From Hyunsoonleella jejuensis (GTDB lineage: Bacteria > Bacteroidota > Bacteroidia > Flavobacteriales > Flavobacteriaceae), in NCBI RefSeq assembly GCF_900111025.1, contig NZ_FOFN01000001.1, forward strand, positions 62,001 to 126,000: a stretch of 64,000 nt of DNA, read 5' to 3'. A model generated the notes under the pieces. That model did no database searches and was not told where the DNA came from. It saw only the letters and a program-made list of their open reading frames with translations. Within the stretch, counting starts at the first letter, position 1. Every line of letters starts with the position of its first letter. Of this stretch, positions 45,201 to 54,426 are shown piece after piece. A program made the translations under genes and the position numbers.

Positions 45201-47150
45201 ATGAATAAAATAGGTAAATTCATATTAGCAATTACCACACTTGCTTTTATAACAAATTGTGGTAATAACTCTAATAGTAGCTCTGGGGCTATGTCTTCCA
45301 GCAAGGCAGAAAAAGTATATGTTGCACCGGGTGAACACGACGAGTACTACGCCTTCTTTTCTGGAGGTTACAGTGGAAATATTACTGTTGCAGGTCTGCC
45401 TAGTGGCCGTATGCTAAAAGAAATTCCTGTATTCTCTCAATTCCCAACATCAGGATATGGTTATTCTGAAGAAACTAAACCAATGTTAAATACATCTTTT
45501 GGTTTCGTGCCTTGGGGCGATGCGCATCACCCAGATATTTCTCAAACTAATGGAGAACTAGATGGCCGTTGGATTTTTATAAATGAGAATAACACGCCAC
45601 GTATAGCACGTATAAGTTTAGAAACTTTTGAAACAGAAGAAATTATTGAATTACCAAATAGTGCCGGTAATCACGCCTCTTCTTTCGTAACTGAAAATAC
45701 TGAGTATATCGTAGCAGGAACTCGTTTTGCTGTACCTAACCCACAACGCGATATGCCAATTAACGAAATGAAAGGACAATTTAAAGGCCCCCTTTCTTTT
45801 GTAAGTATTGCAGCTAATGGTAGAATGAATTTAGATTTCCAACTAAACATGCCTGGATTTAACTACGATTTAGCCCATCCAGGACGTAATAAATCTCACG
45901 GCTGGTTCTTCTTTACAAGTTATAATACTGAAGAAGCAAACACTTTAATGGAAGTGAATGCCTCCCAGAATGACAAAGATTACATCGCAGCTGTAAACTG
46001 GCAAAAAATTGCCGAATATGTTAAAAATGGTGGCGGAAAAAAAGTGGCAGGCACATATGCACACAATGTTTACAATGAAAAAACACATACGGCTACATCA
46101 ACAATGAAAGATGGAGTAACAATGGTTGATCCTAGAGAAGTAGCAGGTGCTGTATTCTATATTCCTATTCCAAAATCTCCACACGGTTGTGATGTTGATC
46201 CTTCTGGCGAATATATCGTTGGTAGTGGTAAACTATCTACCGATTTAAGTGTGTACTCATTTGAAAAAATACTTGCAGCTATAGAAAACAAAGATTTTGT
46301 TGGTGATTCTTATGGAATTCCAGTGTTAAGTTATGAAAATACAATAGCTGGTGTAGTAACACAACCTGGATTGGGACCTTTACACACAGAGTTTGATGGT
46401 AAAGGGAATGCTTATACAACATTCTTTATTTCTTCTGAAGTTGTAAAATGGAAATTAGGAACTTGGGAAGTTTTAGACAGACAACCAACATTCTATTCTG
46501 TGGGCCACTTAATGATTCCTGGTGGAAATTCTCGTAAGCCTTTTGGCAAATACATGGTTGCTATGAATAAAATCACAAAAGACCGTTACTTACCTACCGG
46601 ACCAGAGTTAGAGCACTCTGCACAACTATATGATATTTCTGGAGATAAAATGGAGTTACTATCCGATTTCCCAACTCATGGTGAACCTCACTATGCTGCA
46701 GGTATTAGAGCAGACATAATAAAAGAGAAAAGTAAAAAATACTATGAATTAGCCGAAAACGAGCATCCATATGCAGCCAAAAGCGAATCCGAAGCTAAGG
46801 TTACCCGTAATGGTAATGAAGTACATGTAAGTATGACTATGATTCGTAGTCATTTCTCTCCTGACAACATTGAAGGTATCAAGGTTGGAGATAAAGTATA
46901 CCTACATATGACCAATTTAGAACAAGATTTTGATGTACCTCATGGATTCTCAATAATTGGTGCTAATACATCAGAAATTTTAGTAATGCCCGGACAAACT
47001 AAAACCATTGTTTGGGAACCAAAACGCGAAGGTGTTTGGCCATTTTACTGTACAGACTTCTGTTCTGCGTTACACCAAGAAATGCAAGGTTACATTAGAG
47101 TATCTGGTAAAAATTCTAACACTCCCATTAAATTTACGTTAGATGAATAA
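45201..47150 (+). CDS. nosZ: Nitrous oxide reductase, clade II, lipoprotein form
   Basis: Copper enzyme that reduces N2O to N2. 649 residues. The N terminus is a Sec signal with a lipobox (LAFITNCGNN), not a Tat signal, so this is the atypical clade II form, membrane anchored. The CuZ histidines sit in GDAHHPDIS, GNHASSF, KSHGWFFF, and SPHGCDVDPS. The C-terminal cupredoxin domain has the CuA set: VPHGFSI and CTDFCSALHQEM (Cys-X3-Cys-X3-His-X2-Met). Nothing essential is missing. Its partners NosL, NosD, NosF and NosY follow; nosR is absent, as usual in clade II. An intercistronic hairpin follows. Confidence 0.96.
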   Translation: MNKIGKFILAITTLAFITNCGNNSNSSSGAMSSSKAEKVYVAPGEHDEYYAFFSGGYSGNITVAGLPSGRMLKEIPVFSQFPTSGYGYSEETKPMLNTSFGFVPWGDAHHPDISQTNGELDGRWIFINENNTPRIARISLETFETEEIIELPNSAGNHASSFVTENTEYIVAGTRFAVPNPQRDMPINEMKGQFKGPLSFVSIAANGRMNLDFQLNMPGFNYDLAHPGRNKSHGWFFFTSYNTEEANTLMEVNASQNDKDYIAAVNWQKIAEYVKNGGGKKVAGTYAHNVYNEKTHTATSTMKDGVTMVDPREVAGAVFYIPIPKSPHGCDVDPSGEYIVGSGKLSTDLSVYSFEKILAAIENKDFVGDSYGIPVLSYENTIAGVVTQPGLGPLHTEFDGKGNAYTTFFISSEVVKWKLGTWEVLDRQPTFYSVGHLMIPGGNSRKPFGKYMVAMNKITKDRYLPTGPELEHSAQLYDISGDKMELLSDFPTHGEPHYAAGIRADIIKEKSKKYYELAENEHPYAAKSESEAKVTRNGNEVHVSMTMIRSHFSPDNIEGIKVGDKVYLHMTNLEQDFDVPHGFSIIGANTSEILVMPGQTKTIVWEPKREGVWPFYCTDFCSALHQEMQGYIRVSGKNSNTPIKFTLDE

Positions 47151-47199
47151 AAATGAGTTGAATAGTTTTTAGTGTTAAAAAATAAGATTTAACTCAGAC

Positions 47200-47228
47200 A
47201 GGGCGAGTAGTAATGGCTCGCCCTTTCC
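47200..47228 (+). terminator. Hairpin after nosZ inside the operon (attenuator or processing site)
   Basis: GGGCGAG (47201-47207) pairs with CTCGCCC (47217-47223), 9-nt loop, followed by TTTCCTTT. The T run is imperfect. It would raise nosZ mRNA relative to the maturation genes downstream. Confidence 0.5.
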
Positions 47229-47244
47229 TTTAAAACAGTTTTTT

Positions 47245-47862
47245 ATGAAATTGGCAAGTATAATTATGATAATTGGCTCAGCATTGCTTCTTGGATTATT
47301 CATATTTCCTTTATGGAGTATTGAGTTAGAAGCACCGCAGTACCCAAGTGGTATTGGTATGAACATTCATCTTGATGGTTTAAAAGGTAGGGAAAAACAT
47401 GACCTTCAAAACATCGATGGGCTCAACCACTATATAGGTATGCGTAAATTACCAAAAGCCGATGAAATGTGGGAGTTCAGTGCCTTTCCAAAAGTAATTG
47501 GTGGTATGGCCGCCTTAGGTATTATTATAGGCTTATTAGGCTTGTTAAAAGGTATTTCTCCAAAATGGTTTTTAGGCTGGCTTATTTTAATGTGTATTCT
47601 TGGGGTTTTAGGTATGTACGATTTTAATAATTGGATGATTGATTATGGTACCAATCTAGATCCTAAAGCAATTATGAAAATGACTGATGCAGATGGAAAT
47701 CCTCTAAGTTATAAGCCACCTCTATTTGGAACCAAACATATTCTTAACTTTGTGGCGCACTCGTATCCAAGTACTGGGGCTTACATGATGGGATTTGGTA
47801 TGTTCTTAACTTTTGTAGCATATTGGATAGGGAATAAAAAAATGAAGTTAATAAAAGCATGA
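47245..47862 (+). CDS. Four-helix membrane protein of clade II nos operons
   Basis: 205 residues with about four membrane helices (ASIIMIIGSALLLGLFIFP; IGGMAALGIIIGLLGLL; WFLGWLILMCILGVLGMY; and a C-terminal one at GAYMMGFGMFLTFVAYWIG). The first external loop (PQYPSGIGMNIHLDGLKG) and a His/Pro pattern between helices 3 and 4 are distinctive. Proteins of this type sit in the same place in clade II nos clusters and may play the role of NosR/NosB in electron supply; this is inference. It overlaps nosL by 4 bp. Confidence 0.8.
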   Translation: MKLASIIMIIGSALLLGLFIFPLWSIELEAPQYPSGIGMNIHLDGLKGREKHDLQNIDGLNHYIGMRKLPKADEMWEFSAFPKVIGGMAALGIIIGLLGLLKGISPKWFLGWLILMCILGVLGMYDFNNWMIDYGTNLDPKAIMKMTDADGNPLSYKPPLFGTKHILNFVAHSYPSTGAYMMGFGMFLTFVAYWIGNKKMKLIKA

Positions 47863-48287
47863 AACATTCCGTCCTTATAATATTAATTTGTGTATTTATT
47901 AGTTGCAGTAAAACACCTGAGCCTATAAATTACGGAACAGATGTGTGTTACTATTGTAAAATGACAATTGTAACAAAAACACACGCTGCACAAATGGTGA
48001 ACAGTAAAGGCAAGCAATATAAGTTTGATGCTATTGAATGTATGATTCGTTTTTTAGATGATAAACCTGTTATTGTCTCAGAAAGCAATCTTTTAGTGAC
48101 GGATTACAACTCGCCAGGTACAATGATAGATGCTAAAAAAGCCAGCTACATTATTAGTGAAAAAATCTCAAGCCCCATGGGAGCGAACCTAACCGGGTTT
48201 AACTCTATGGATGCTGCTAAAGAAGTGATTAATAACACATCCGCAGCATATTTTGATTGGGAGGGTATTTTCAAAAAACTGAACTAA
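47859..48287 (+). CDS. nosL: Copper chaperone NosL
   Basis: 142-residue lipoprotein (LIILICVFISCSK). The metal-binding segment VCYYCKMTI near residue 28, followed by an Met/His-containing stretch, is the NosL pattern. The family delivers Cu(I) to NosZ in the periplasm. It overlaps the preceding gene and is 10 bp from nosD. Confidence 0.92.
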   Translation: MKHSVLIILICVFISCSKTPEPINYGTDVCYYCKMTIVTKTHAAQMVNSKGKQYKFDAIECMIRFLDDKPVIVSESNLLVTDYNSPGTMIDAKKASYIISEKISSPMGANLTGFNSMDAAKEVINNTSAAYFDWEGIFKKLN

Positions 48288-48297
48288 CTAAACGAGC

Positions 48298-49539
48298 ATG
48301 AAAATACACTTCAGTATTTTTTTATTTTTAATCTCAACCTGCTTTGCTATGGCAAAAACCCTTAAAGTCTGCAAAGTAGGTTGCGATTTTATAACCATAC
48401 AAAGCGCCATAGACGGCTCAAAAAGCGGCGACAGTATTTTTATAAAATCAGGATTGTATAAAGAATCAAACCTCATTATTTATAAAAAATCGCTTTATAT
48501 TACTGGTGAAGAAGGTACGGTTATAGATACGCAAAATAATGGCTACGGGTTTTCAGTTGAAGCAACAGATATCGTCATCAAAAATTTAGTCATAAAAAAT
48601 ATCAAAATTAGCTATACCAAAGAATATGCGGCAATTCTACTATTTAAATCGTATGACTTTATTATTGAAAATATCATCGTTGAAAATGCTTTTTTCGGAT
48701 TTCTAATTCAAAAATCTAAGGATGGATTTATCAGAAACAACACCATATCTGGCGAAGGAAAAGCAGAGGCAGATTCAGGCAATGCCATCCATCTATGGCA
48801 TTGCGAAAATGTAAAAATTACAGAAAACGACGTACGTAGAATGCGTGATGGCATTTATCTAGAATTTGGTAGTACTAGCTACATAGCCAATAACTACTCT
48901 ACTGAGAATATGAGGTATGGGTTACATTTTATGTTTTCCAATGATAATACATACCAAGACAATACTTTTGAATCCAATGGTGCTGGTGTTGCCGTTATGT
49001 TTTCAAAACGCATAAAAATGTACAAAAACATCTTTAAAAAAAATTGGGGAACAGCGTCGTACGGTATATTGCTAAAAGAAATAAACGATGCCGAACTTAA
49101 ACATAATATTTTTGAAGATAACACCATAGGTATTAATGCTGATGGCACTAACCGCATTATATATACAGAGAACACTTTTAAAAACAATGGTTACGCCATA
49201 AAGGTGCATGGTGCCTGCTACGACAACATCTATAGTAAAAATAATTTTCTCTACAACTCCTTCAATCTTTCTTATTCTGGAAAACTAAACAGTAATAAAT
49301 TTGAGAATAACTATTGGAGCAATTATACCGGCTACGATTTAAATAATGACGGTATTGGCGATGTACCTTACAGACCAGTAAAACTATTTTCGTACTTAGT
49401 AAACCGAACACCTGAGAGTATTGTTTTACTAAGAAGCTTATTCATAGATATTATTGATTTCTCTGAAAAAGTATCACCAGTTTTTACTCCAGAAAACCTC
49501 ATTGACAAGCAACCATTAATGAACCAAGTATCATGGTAG
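48298..49539 (+). CDS. nosD: Nitrous oxide reductase maturation protein NosD
   Basis: 413 residues, signal peptide (LISTCFAMAK), then a right-handed beta helix built of NosD/CASH repeats (DGIYLEFGSTSYIANNY; NDNTYQDNTFESNGAGVA). The ending NYWSNYTGYDLNNDGIGD is the family hallmark. It works with the NosFY transporter to supply sulfur for the CuZ centre. It overlaps nosF by 7 bp. Confidence 0.94.
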   Translation: MKIHFSIFLFLISTCFAMAKTLKVCKVGCDFITIQSAIDGSKSGDSIFIKSGLYKESNLIIYKKSLYITGEEGTVIDTQNNGYGFSVEATDIVIKNLVIKNIKISYTKEYAAILLFKSYDFIIENIIVENAFFGFLIQKSKDGFIRNNTISGEGKAEADSGNAIHLWHCENVKITENDVRRMRDGIYLEFGSTSYIANNYSTENMRYGLHFMFSNDNTYQDNTFESNGAGVAVMFSKRIKMYKNIFKKNWGTASYGILLKEINDAELKHNIFEDNTIGINADGTNRIIYTENTFKNNGYAIKVHGACYDNIYSKNNFLYNSFNLSYSGKLNSNKFENNYWSNYTGYDLNNDGIGDVPYRPVKLFSYLVNRTPESIVLLRSLFIDIIDFSEKVSPVFTPENLIDKQPLMNQVSW

Positions 49540-50240
49540 AAATTAAAGATTTACATAAAACCTTTGGTAAAAACAATGTGCTTAACGGTGTTGATTTAAA
49601 TATTACTAAAGGAGGAATTTTTGCGATACTTGGGCCAAATGGCTCTGGTAAAACTACCATCATTAAATCTATTTTAGGTATGGTAATTCCAGACAGTGGT
49701 ACAATTAAAGTTTTTGACACTAACATTAAAAATAATTCGGACTACAAACATAAAATTGATTATTTGCCCCAAATTGCCAATTTTCCTAACAACCTCAAAG
49801 TTATGGAGCTGGTTAAAATGATAAAAGATTTAAGAGGTGATACTGATAAAGATAAAACACTAATAGAAACCTTTAAATTAGAGCCGTTTTTAAACAAAAA
49901 ACTCAGTACACTTTCTGGTGGCACAAAACAAAAGGTAAATATCTTGTTAACGTTTATGTTCGATAGCCCAATAATTGTTTTAGACGAACCAACCACGGGC
50001 TTAGATCCTATTTCACTTATACGTTTAAAAGAGCTAATAGATGTAGAAAAACAAAAAGGAAAAGCTATTCTGATAACCTCTCATATTATGAGTTTTGTTG
50101 AAGAAGTTGCTGATGAAGTTGTGTTTATACTCGAAGGTAAAATATATTTTAGAGGCAGTATTTCTGCATTAAAAAACAAAACCAATCAGGATGATTTTGA
50201 ACACGCTATTGCTAACATTTTAATAGAAAATCATGTTTAA
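49533..50240 (+). CDS. nosF: ABC transporter ATPase NosF
   Basis: 235 residues with Walker A GPNGSGKTTIIKS, signature LSGGTKQKVNI, and Walker B IIVLDEPTTGLDP. It drives NosY. Overlaps both neighbours by 7-8 bp, so translation is coupled. Confidence 0.94.
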   Translation: MVEIKDLHKTFGKNNVLNGVDLNITKGGIFAILGPNGSGKTTIIKSILGMVIPDSGTIKVFDTNIKNNSDYKHKIDYLPQIANFPNNLKVMELVKMIKDLRGDTDKDKTLIETFKLEPFLNKKLSTLSGGTKQKVNILLTFMFDSPIIVLDEPTTGLDPISLIRLKELIDVEKQKGKAILITSHIMSFVEEVADEVVFILEGKIYFRGSISALKNKTNQDDFEHAIANILIENHV

Positions 50241-51015
50241 AATATTAAAATATAGTTTTTATGATTTGATGCGCAGTAGCTGGAGCTATGTTTACCTTGG
50301 CTTCTATCTTCTATTGGGAATGGTGCTATTGTTTTTAAACAACGATTTGTCAAAAGCCGTTATCACTCTAATGAATGTTATCATTGTGTTAGTACCTTTA
50401 ATCGGCACTATTTTTGGCGTTATGTATTATTACAATTCTAAAGAATTTACCGAATTGCTTTTAGCACAACCTTTAAAACGCTCATCAATATTCTTAGGAC
50501 AATATTTAGGTGTTGCCCTGTCCCTATCTATGAGTTTGATTCTTGGTTTGGGACTACCATTTATAGCATATGGCCTGTTTAAATCTTCGGCTATTTGGGA
50601 TTTTTCACTCTTACTTATTGTTGGTGTTTTTTTAACTTTCATATTTAGTGCATTGGCTTTCAATATTGCGCTATCTTATGAAAACAAAATCAAGGGATTT
50701 GGTTACGCTATATTAATGTGGTTATTCTTAGCCATTATTTATGACGGGTTGTTTTTAATGTCTCTTATACTGTTTGAAGATTACCCGCTTGATAAAGTTT
50801 CTCTAATTGGCACAATGCTAAACCCTATAGATTTATCCAGAACACTTATTCTTTTAAAGCTAGATATTTCAGCCTTATTAGGATATACTGGTGCGGTATT
50901 TAAGCAATTTTTTGGCACCAGCTTTGGACTAATTATTTCATTTATAATGCTAACTATTTGGGTAATTTTACCTGTTTCAAAAATAGTTTTTAAATCAAAG
51001 AAAAAAGATTTTTAA
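50233..51015 (+). CDS. nosY: ABC transporter permease NosY
   Basis: 260 residues with six membrane helices and the ABC-2 pattern (YNSKEFTELLLAQPLKRSSI in the coupling loop). It is the last gene of the operon; its TAA overlaps the stop of the convergent hypothetical gene (TTAA). Confidence 0.93.
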   Translation: MFKILKYSFYDLMRSSWSYVYLGFYLLLGMVLLFLNNDLSKAVITLMNVIIVLVPLIGTIFGVMYYYNSKEFTELLLAQPLKRSSIFLGQYLGVALSLSMSLILGLGLPFIAYGLFKSSAIWDFSLLLIVGVFLTFIFSALAFNIALSYENKIKGFGYAILMWLFLAIIYDGLFLMSLILFEDYPLDKVSLIGTMLNPIDLSRTLILLKLDISALLGYTGAVFKQFFGTSFGLIISFIMLTIWVILPVSKIVFKSKKKDF

Positions 51016-51362
51016 GAGTATTTGTTTCGAAACCACACTTTTTGCCATTCGCGTTTTAAAATAAGAAACGTTACATTTTCTGAAAGCTTAACAATATCAT
51101 CACCATCTAATGCCTTCACTTCTTTTTCAGAAACATCAATAATATAAAGTAAATTAAGATACTCGGTAAACTTCTCTTGAATGAGTTTATAAACCGTTTC
51201 ATGTAGAATTAACTTTAAACTAGACGGTAAAATGTCCTCATGAAAATCTAAATCAATATTTGCTAATATAAAATCTTTGTTAAGCTGAAAAATGAGTTTC
51301 TTATACAGGTCTAATTGGTTAGCCTCTTCAATTAAATCTTCAAAAGTATTTGGTAATTGCAT
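51012..51362 (-). CDS. Conserved hypothetical protein next to the polyprenyl synthetase
   Basis: 116 residues, mostly helical, acidic; no signal peptide or membrane segment. Recognisable stretches such as TFEDLIEEANQLDLYKKLIF and LILHETVYKLIQEKF suggest a small helical bundle. It overlaps the prenyl synthetase gene by one base and probably belongs to its operon. Function not known. Confidence 0.75.
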   Translation of the reverse strand: MQLPNTFEDLIEEANQLDLYKKLIFQLNKDFILANIDLDFHEDILPSSLKLILHETVYKLIQEKFTEYLNLLYIIDVSEKEVKALDGDDIVKLSENVTFLILKREWQKVWFRNKYS

Positions 51363-52336
51363 TACACCGTTCTGTTCATCAAGTTATTCCCAAAGCGCTT
51401 TAAAAGTTGTTTTTTGTCTTCAGAAATATTTAAAGATTCCAGTCCCGAAAATGCTTTACTTGTATAATCTTCAATAGCTCGCTTCGTAGCATCTGCTGAA
51501 CCTGTTGATACAAAATATTGTTTTGTTACTTCAATTTTAGTACTTACATCCTCTGGATTGGAATTAAATAGCTGAAATAATGCAGACTTATCAGTTTCAT
51601 TAGAAAATTCTAGAGCTTTTAAGTATAAATAGGTCTTTTTATTCTCAATAATATCACCGCCTACTTGTTTTCCAAAAGTTTTTGGGTCTCCAAATGCATC
51701 TAAATAATCGTCTTGCAATTGAAATGCAATACCCAAATTTCTACCAAACTCATAAATACTATGTTGGTCTTCTTTTGAAGCGTTAGCTATTATGGCTCCC
51801 ATTTTCATAGCAGCACCCACTAGAACAGCTGTTTTGTATTCAATCATTTTTAAGTACTCAGGAATTGTAACATCGTTTCTAATTTCAAAATCTACATCAT
51901 ACTGCTGTCCTTCGCAAACCTCTAAAGCTGTTTTGCTAAATAGTTTTGCCAAGTCCTGAAATGTATTTGCATCATATGGCTCAAAAAGTTGATACGCCAT
52001 AATTAACATGGCATCACCTGAAAGAATCCCTGTATTTACATCCCATTTTTCATGTACGGTTTGTTTTCCCCGTCTTAGCGGTGCAGCATCCATAATATCG
52101 TCATGCACCAGCGAAAAATTATGAAACACCTCTATACTTAAAGCTGCATTTAAAGCGTCTTTGTATTTGCCGTTAAAAATATCGGCCGTCATAAGGGTTA
52201 AAACTGGCCGAAGGCGCTTGCCCCCAAGACTTAAAATATAGTCTATGGGCTCATATAAATTCTTAGGCTCTTTTACTGCTGCATACTTCCTTAAGTAGGC
52301 GGTAAACTCTTGTTGGTATTTTTCTATGGATAGCAT
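51362..52336 (-). CDS. Polyprenyl (geranylgeranyl/farnesyl-type) diphosphate synthase
   Basis: 324 residues. The first Asp-rich motif VHDDIMDAAPLRRGK is near residue 77 and the second, QLQDDYLDAFGD, near residue 208; GGKRLRPVLTL is present. The two residues before the first motif (NFSLVHDD) have no bulky blocker recognised, so chain length cannot be told. It makes prenyl diphosphates for quinones or carotenoids. Confidence 0.92.
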   Translation of the reverse strand: MLSIEKYQQEFTAYLRKYAAVKEPKNLYEPIDYILSLGGKRLRPVLTLMTADIFNGKYKDALNAALSIEVFHNFSLVHDDIMDAAPLRRGKQTVHEKWDVNTGILSGDAMLIMAYQLFEPYDANTFQDLAKLFSKTALEVCEGQQYDVDFEIRNDVTIPEYLKMIEYKTAVLVGAAMKMGAIIANASKEDQHSIYEFGRNLGIAFQLQDDYLDAFGDPKTFGKQVGGDIIENKKTYLYLKALEFSNETDKSALFQLFNSNPEDVSTKIEVTKQYFVSTGSADATKRAIEDYTSKAFSGLESLNISEDKKQLLKRFGNNLMNRTV

Positions 52337-52404
52337 TCGACAAAAATAAAGTAAATCAGAAAATTATGAACACACATTATAAGTTATGTGTTAAATAATT
52401 GTAA

Positions 52405-52451
52405 AACTTAGGAAACTTTTTTTGTTTCTAAAGTTTCCTAAGTTATCTTTG
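52405..52451 (+). promoter_or_regulatory. TetR operator overlapping a Bacteroidota promoter
   Basis: A perfect 15-bp inverted repeat: AACTTAGGAAACTTT (52405-52419) and its complement (52430-52444), 10-bp spacer. The -33 TTG (52422-52424) is in the spacer and the -7 box TATCTTTG (52444-52451) is an exact consensus match, 19 bp later. Binding of a dimeric TetR protein would block polymerase, giving autorepression and control of the efflux operon. The ATG at 52461 leaves almost no leader. Confidence 0.8.
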
Positions 52452-52460
52452 GACGCAATT

Positions 52461-53066
52461 ATGAAAGATAAAATTTTACATGGCGCCACTAATTTGTTTT
52501 TAAACTATGGTTTTAAAAGTGTTACCATGGACGATATTGCCAGTAATTTAGGTGTATCTAAGAAAACAATTTATCGGTATTTTGACAACAAAACCAAGTT
52601 GGTACAAGCAACTACGATGCACTTGTTCGAGTTTATTTCTAGCGGTATTAACTGCATTTGCAGTTTGGAGAAAAACCCAATTGAAGAAATTTATAGCATC
52701 AAACAATTTGTGATGGAGCATTTAAAAGATGAAAAATCCTCACCGCAATACCAACTTCAAAAATATTATCCTAAAATCTTTAAAACATTAAAGCAAAAAC
52801 AATTTGAGGTCATGCAAGAATGTGTCACCGAGAATTTAAATCGTGGTGTAGACGATGGTATATACAGAGAGGATATTCATGTAGATTTTATTTCAAGAAT
52901 TTATTTTAATGCAATGATGATGATAAAGGATGACGACTTATTTCCAAAAGATAAGTTCACTATGTCCATGTTAATGAATAATTATCTAGAATATCACTTA
53001 CGTGGAATTTGCACACCAAAAGGATTAAAAATATTAAACACCTTTATAACATCAAATCAATCATAA
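52461..53066 (+). CDS. TetR-family repressor of the efflux operon
   Basis: About 201 residues from the ATG at 52461; an in-frame upstream ATG at 52422 would lie inside the promoter and operator and is rejected. The helix-turn-helix is clear (SVTMDDIASNLGVSKKTIYR, followed by YFDNKTKLV). The C-terminal ligand domain is unspecific. It starts right after its probable operator, and tolC begins 1 bp after its stop, so it is the first gene of the efflux operon. Confidence 0.93.
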   Translation: MKDKILHGATNLFLNYGFKSVTMDDIASNLGVSKKTIYRYFDNKTKLVQATTMHLFEFISSGINCICSLEKNPIEEIYSIKQFVMEHLKDEKSSPQYQLQKYYPKIFKTLKQKQFEVMQECVTENLNRGVDDGIYREDIHVDFISRIYFNAMMMIKDDDLFPKDKFTMSMLMNNYLEYHLRGICTPKGLKILNTFITSNQS

Positions 53067-53067
53067 A

Positions 53068-54411
53068 ATGAAGAAAAAACTAATAATTTATTTTGGTTTG
53101 CTTTTTACAATCTCGATATCTTCTCAAGACAATAATTTGAGTTTCTCCTTAGAAGAAGCCATAGATTTTGCATTAGAAAATAATAGAACCGCAACAAATG
53201 CGCAAAAAGATATTGAAGCAGCTAAAAAACAAAAATGGGAAACCATAGCTTCTGGACTTCCGCAAATTAATGGAAGTATCGACTACCAAAATTTCTTAAA
53301 ACAACAGGTACAGGTGATTCCTGCTAGTGCTTTTGGCGGCCCTGAAGGAGAAGTAAACGCAGTAGAGTTTGGTTTAGACCAAAATGTAAATGCATCGGCC
53401 ACCTTATCACAATTAATTTTTGATGGCTCTTACTTGGTGGGTTTACAATCGGCAAAAGTGTTTTTAGAAATATCTGAAAATGCAAAAATAAAAACGGACC
53501 TTGAGATTAGAAAACAAGTAATTAATTCCTATGGCAATATTTTATTAGCTGAAGAAAGTGTAAAAATTCTAGAGAAAAATAAAGCTACACTTCAAAAAAA
53601 TCTGGATGAAATAACTAAAATTTATGAAAACGGACTAGAAGAAGAAGAAAGTGTAGAGCAACTAAAAATAACGCTCTCTGGAGTTGAAAGTAGTTTGAAT
53701 AATACCAAACGTTTAGAAAAACTAGCGTACCAAATGCTTAATATGACGCTAGGCATAGATATAAATAGCACAACTACACTTACCGATAATTTAGAGTTGC
53801 TTACTGCTAAAAATATCGATTTAACATTAGTAAGTGAAACACTCGAAGCAGATAATACTATAGACTACCTAATTGCTGAAAATGACAAAACATCAAAGGA
53901 GCTTTTGGTAAAACTCGAACAGAGTAAGGCTTTGCCAACAATAAGCACCTTTTTAACTGGAGGATTTACATCTTTTAGTGATGATTTTGACTTTTTTAAA
54001 AGCGAACAAAAATATTATGGCTTTGGGCTTTTGGGTGTAAGCATACAAATTCCAATTTTTGGCTCAGGTCAAAAAAGCGCTAGCATACAACGCGCAAAAA
54101 TTAACTTAGAAAAATCTAAAGACGACCTAAGCGAAACCGAACAACGCATAAAACTTCAAATAGAATCTGCAAAAAGCGATTACCAATTTGCTATAGAAGA
54201 TTATAATAACAAAAAAGAGAATTTAAATCTTGCTGAACGTATTGAAAGCAAGAATGAAACTAAGTTTTTTGAAGGTATAGCGAGCAGTTTTGATTTAAGA
54301 CAGGCACAAATTCAACTATTCAGTGCTCAACAAGAATATTTACAGGCCATGCTAGATGTAATTAACAGGAAGGCCGAATTAGAAACTGTTTCAAATAAAA
54401 TAAACAACTAA
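53068..54411 (+). CDS. TolC-family outer-membrane efflux protein
   Basis: 447 residues, signal peptide (LLFTISISSQ), two outer-membrane efflux protein repeats with long coiled-coil regions (SLEEAIDFALENNRTATNA; NLAERIESKNETKFFEGIA). It forms the outer channel of the tripartite pump with the next two genes. Confidence 0.93.
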   Translation: MKKKLIIYFGLLFTISISSQDNNLSFSLEEAIDFALENNRTATNAQKDIEAAKKQKWETIASGLPQINGSIDYQNFLKQQVQVIPASAFGGPEGEVNAVEFGLDQNVNASATLSQLIFDGSYLVGLQSAKVFLEISENAKIKTDLEIRKQVINSYGNILLAEESVKILEKNKATLQKNLDEITKIYENGLEEEESVEQLKITLSGVESSLNNTKRLEKLAYQMLNMTLGIDINSTTTLTDNLELLTAKNIDLTLVSETLEADNTIDYLIAENDKTSKELLVKLEQSKALPTISTFLTGGFTSFSDDFDFFKSEQKYYGFGLLGVSIQIPIFGSGQKSASIQRAKINLEKSKDDLSETEQRIKLQIESAKSDYQFAIEDYNNKKENLNLAERIESKNETKFFEGIASSFDLRQAQIQLFSAQQEYLQAMLDVINRKAELETVSNKINN

Positions 54412-54426
54412 AAAATCAATCAAATC

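Noticed and set aside
52422-52460. Upstream ATG of the TetR gene
   Set aside because: It lies inside the operator and the -33/-7 region, so it cannot be in the transcript.
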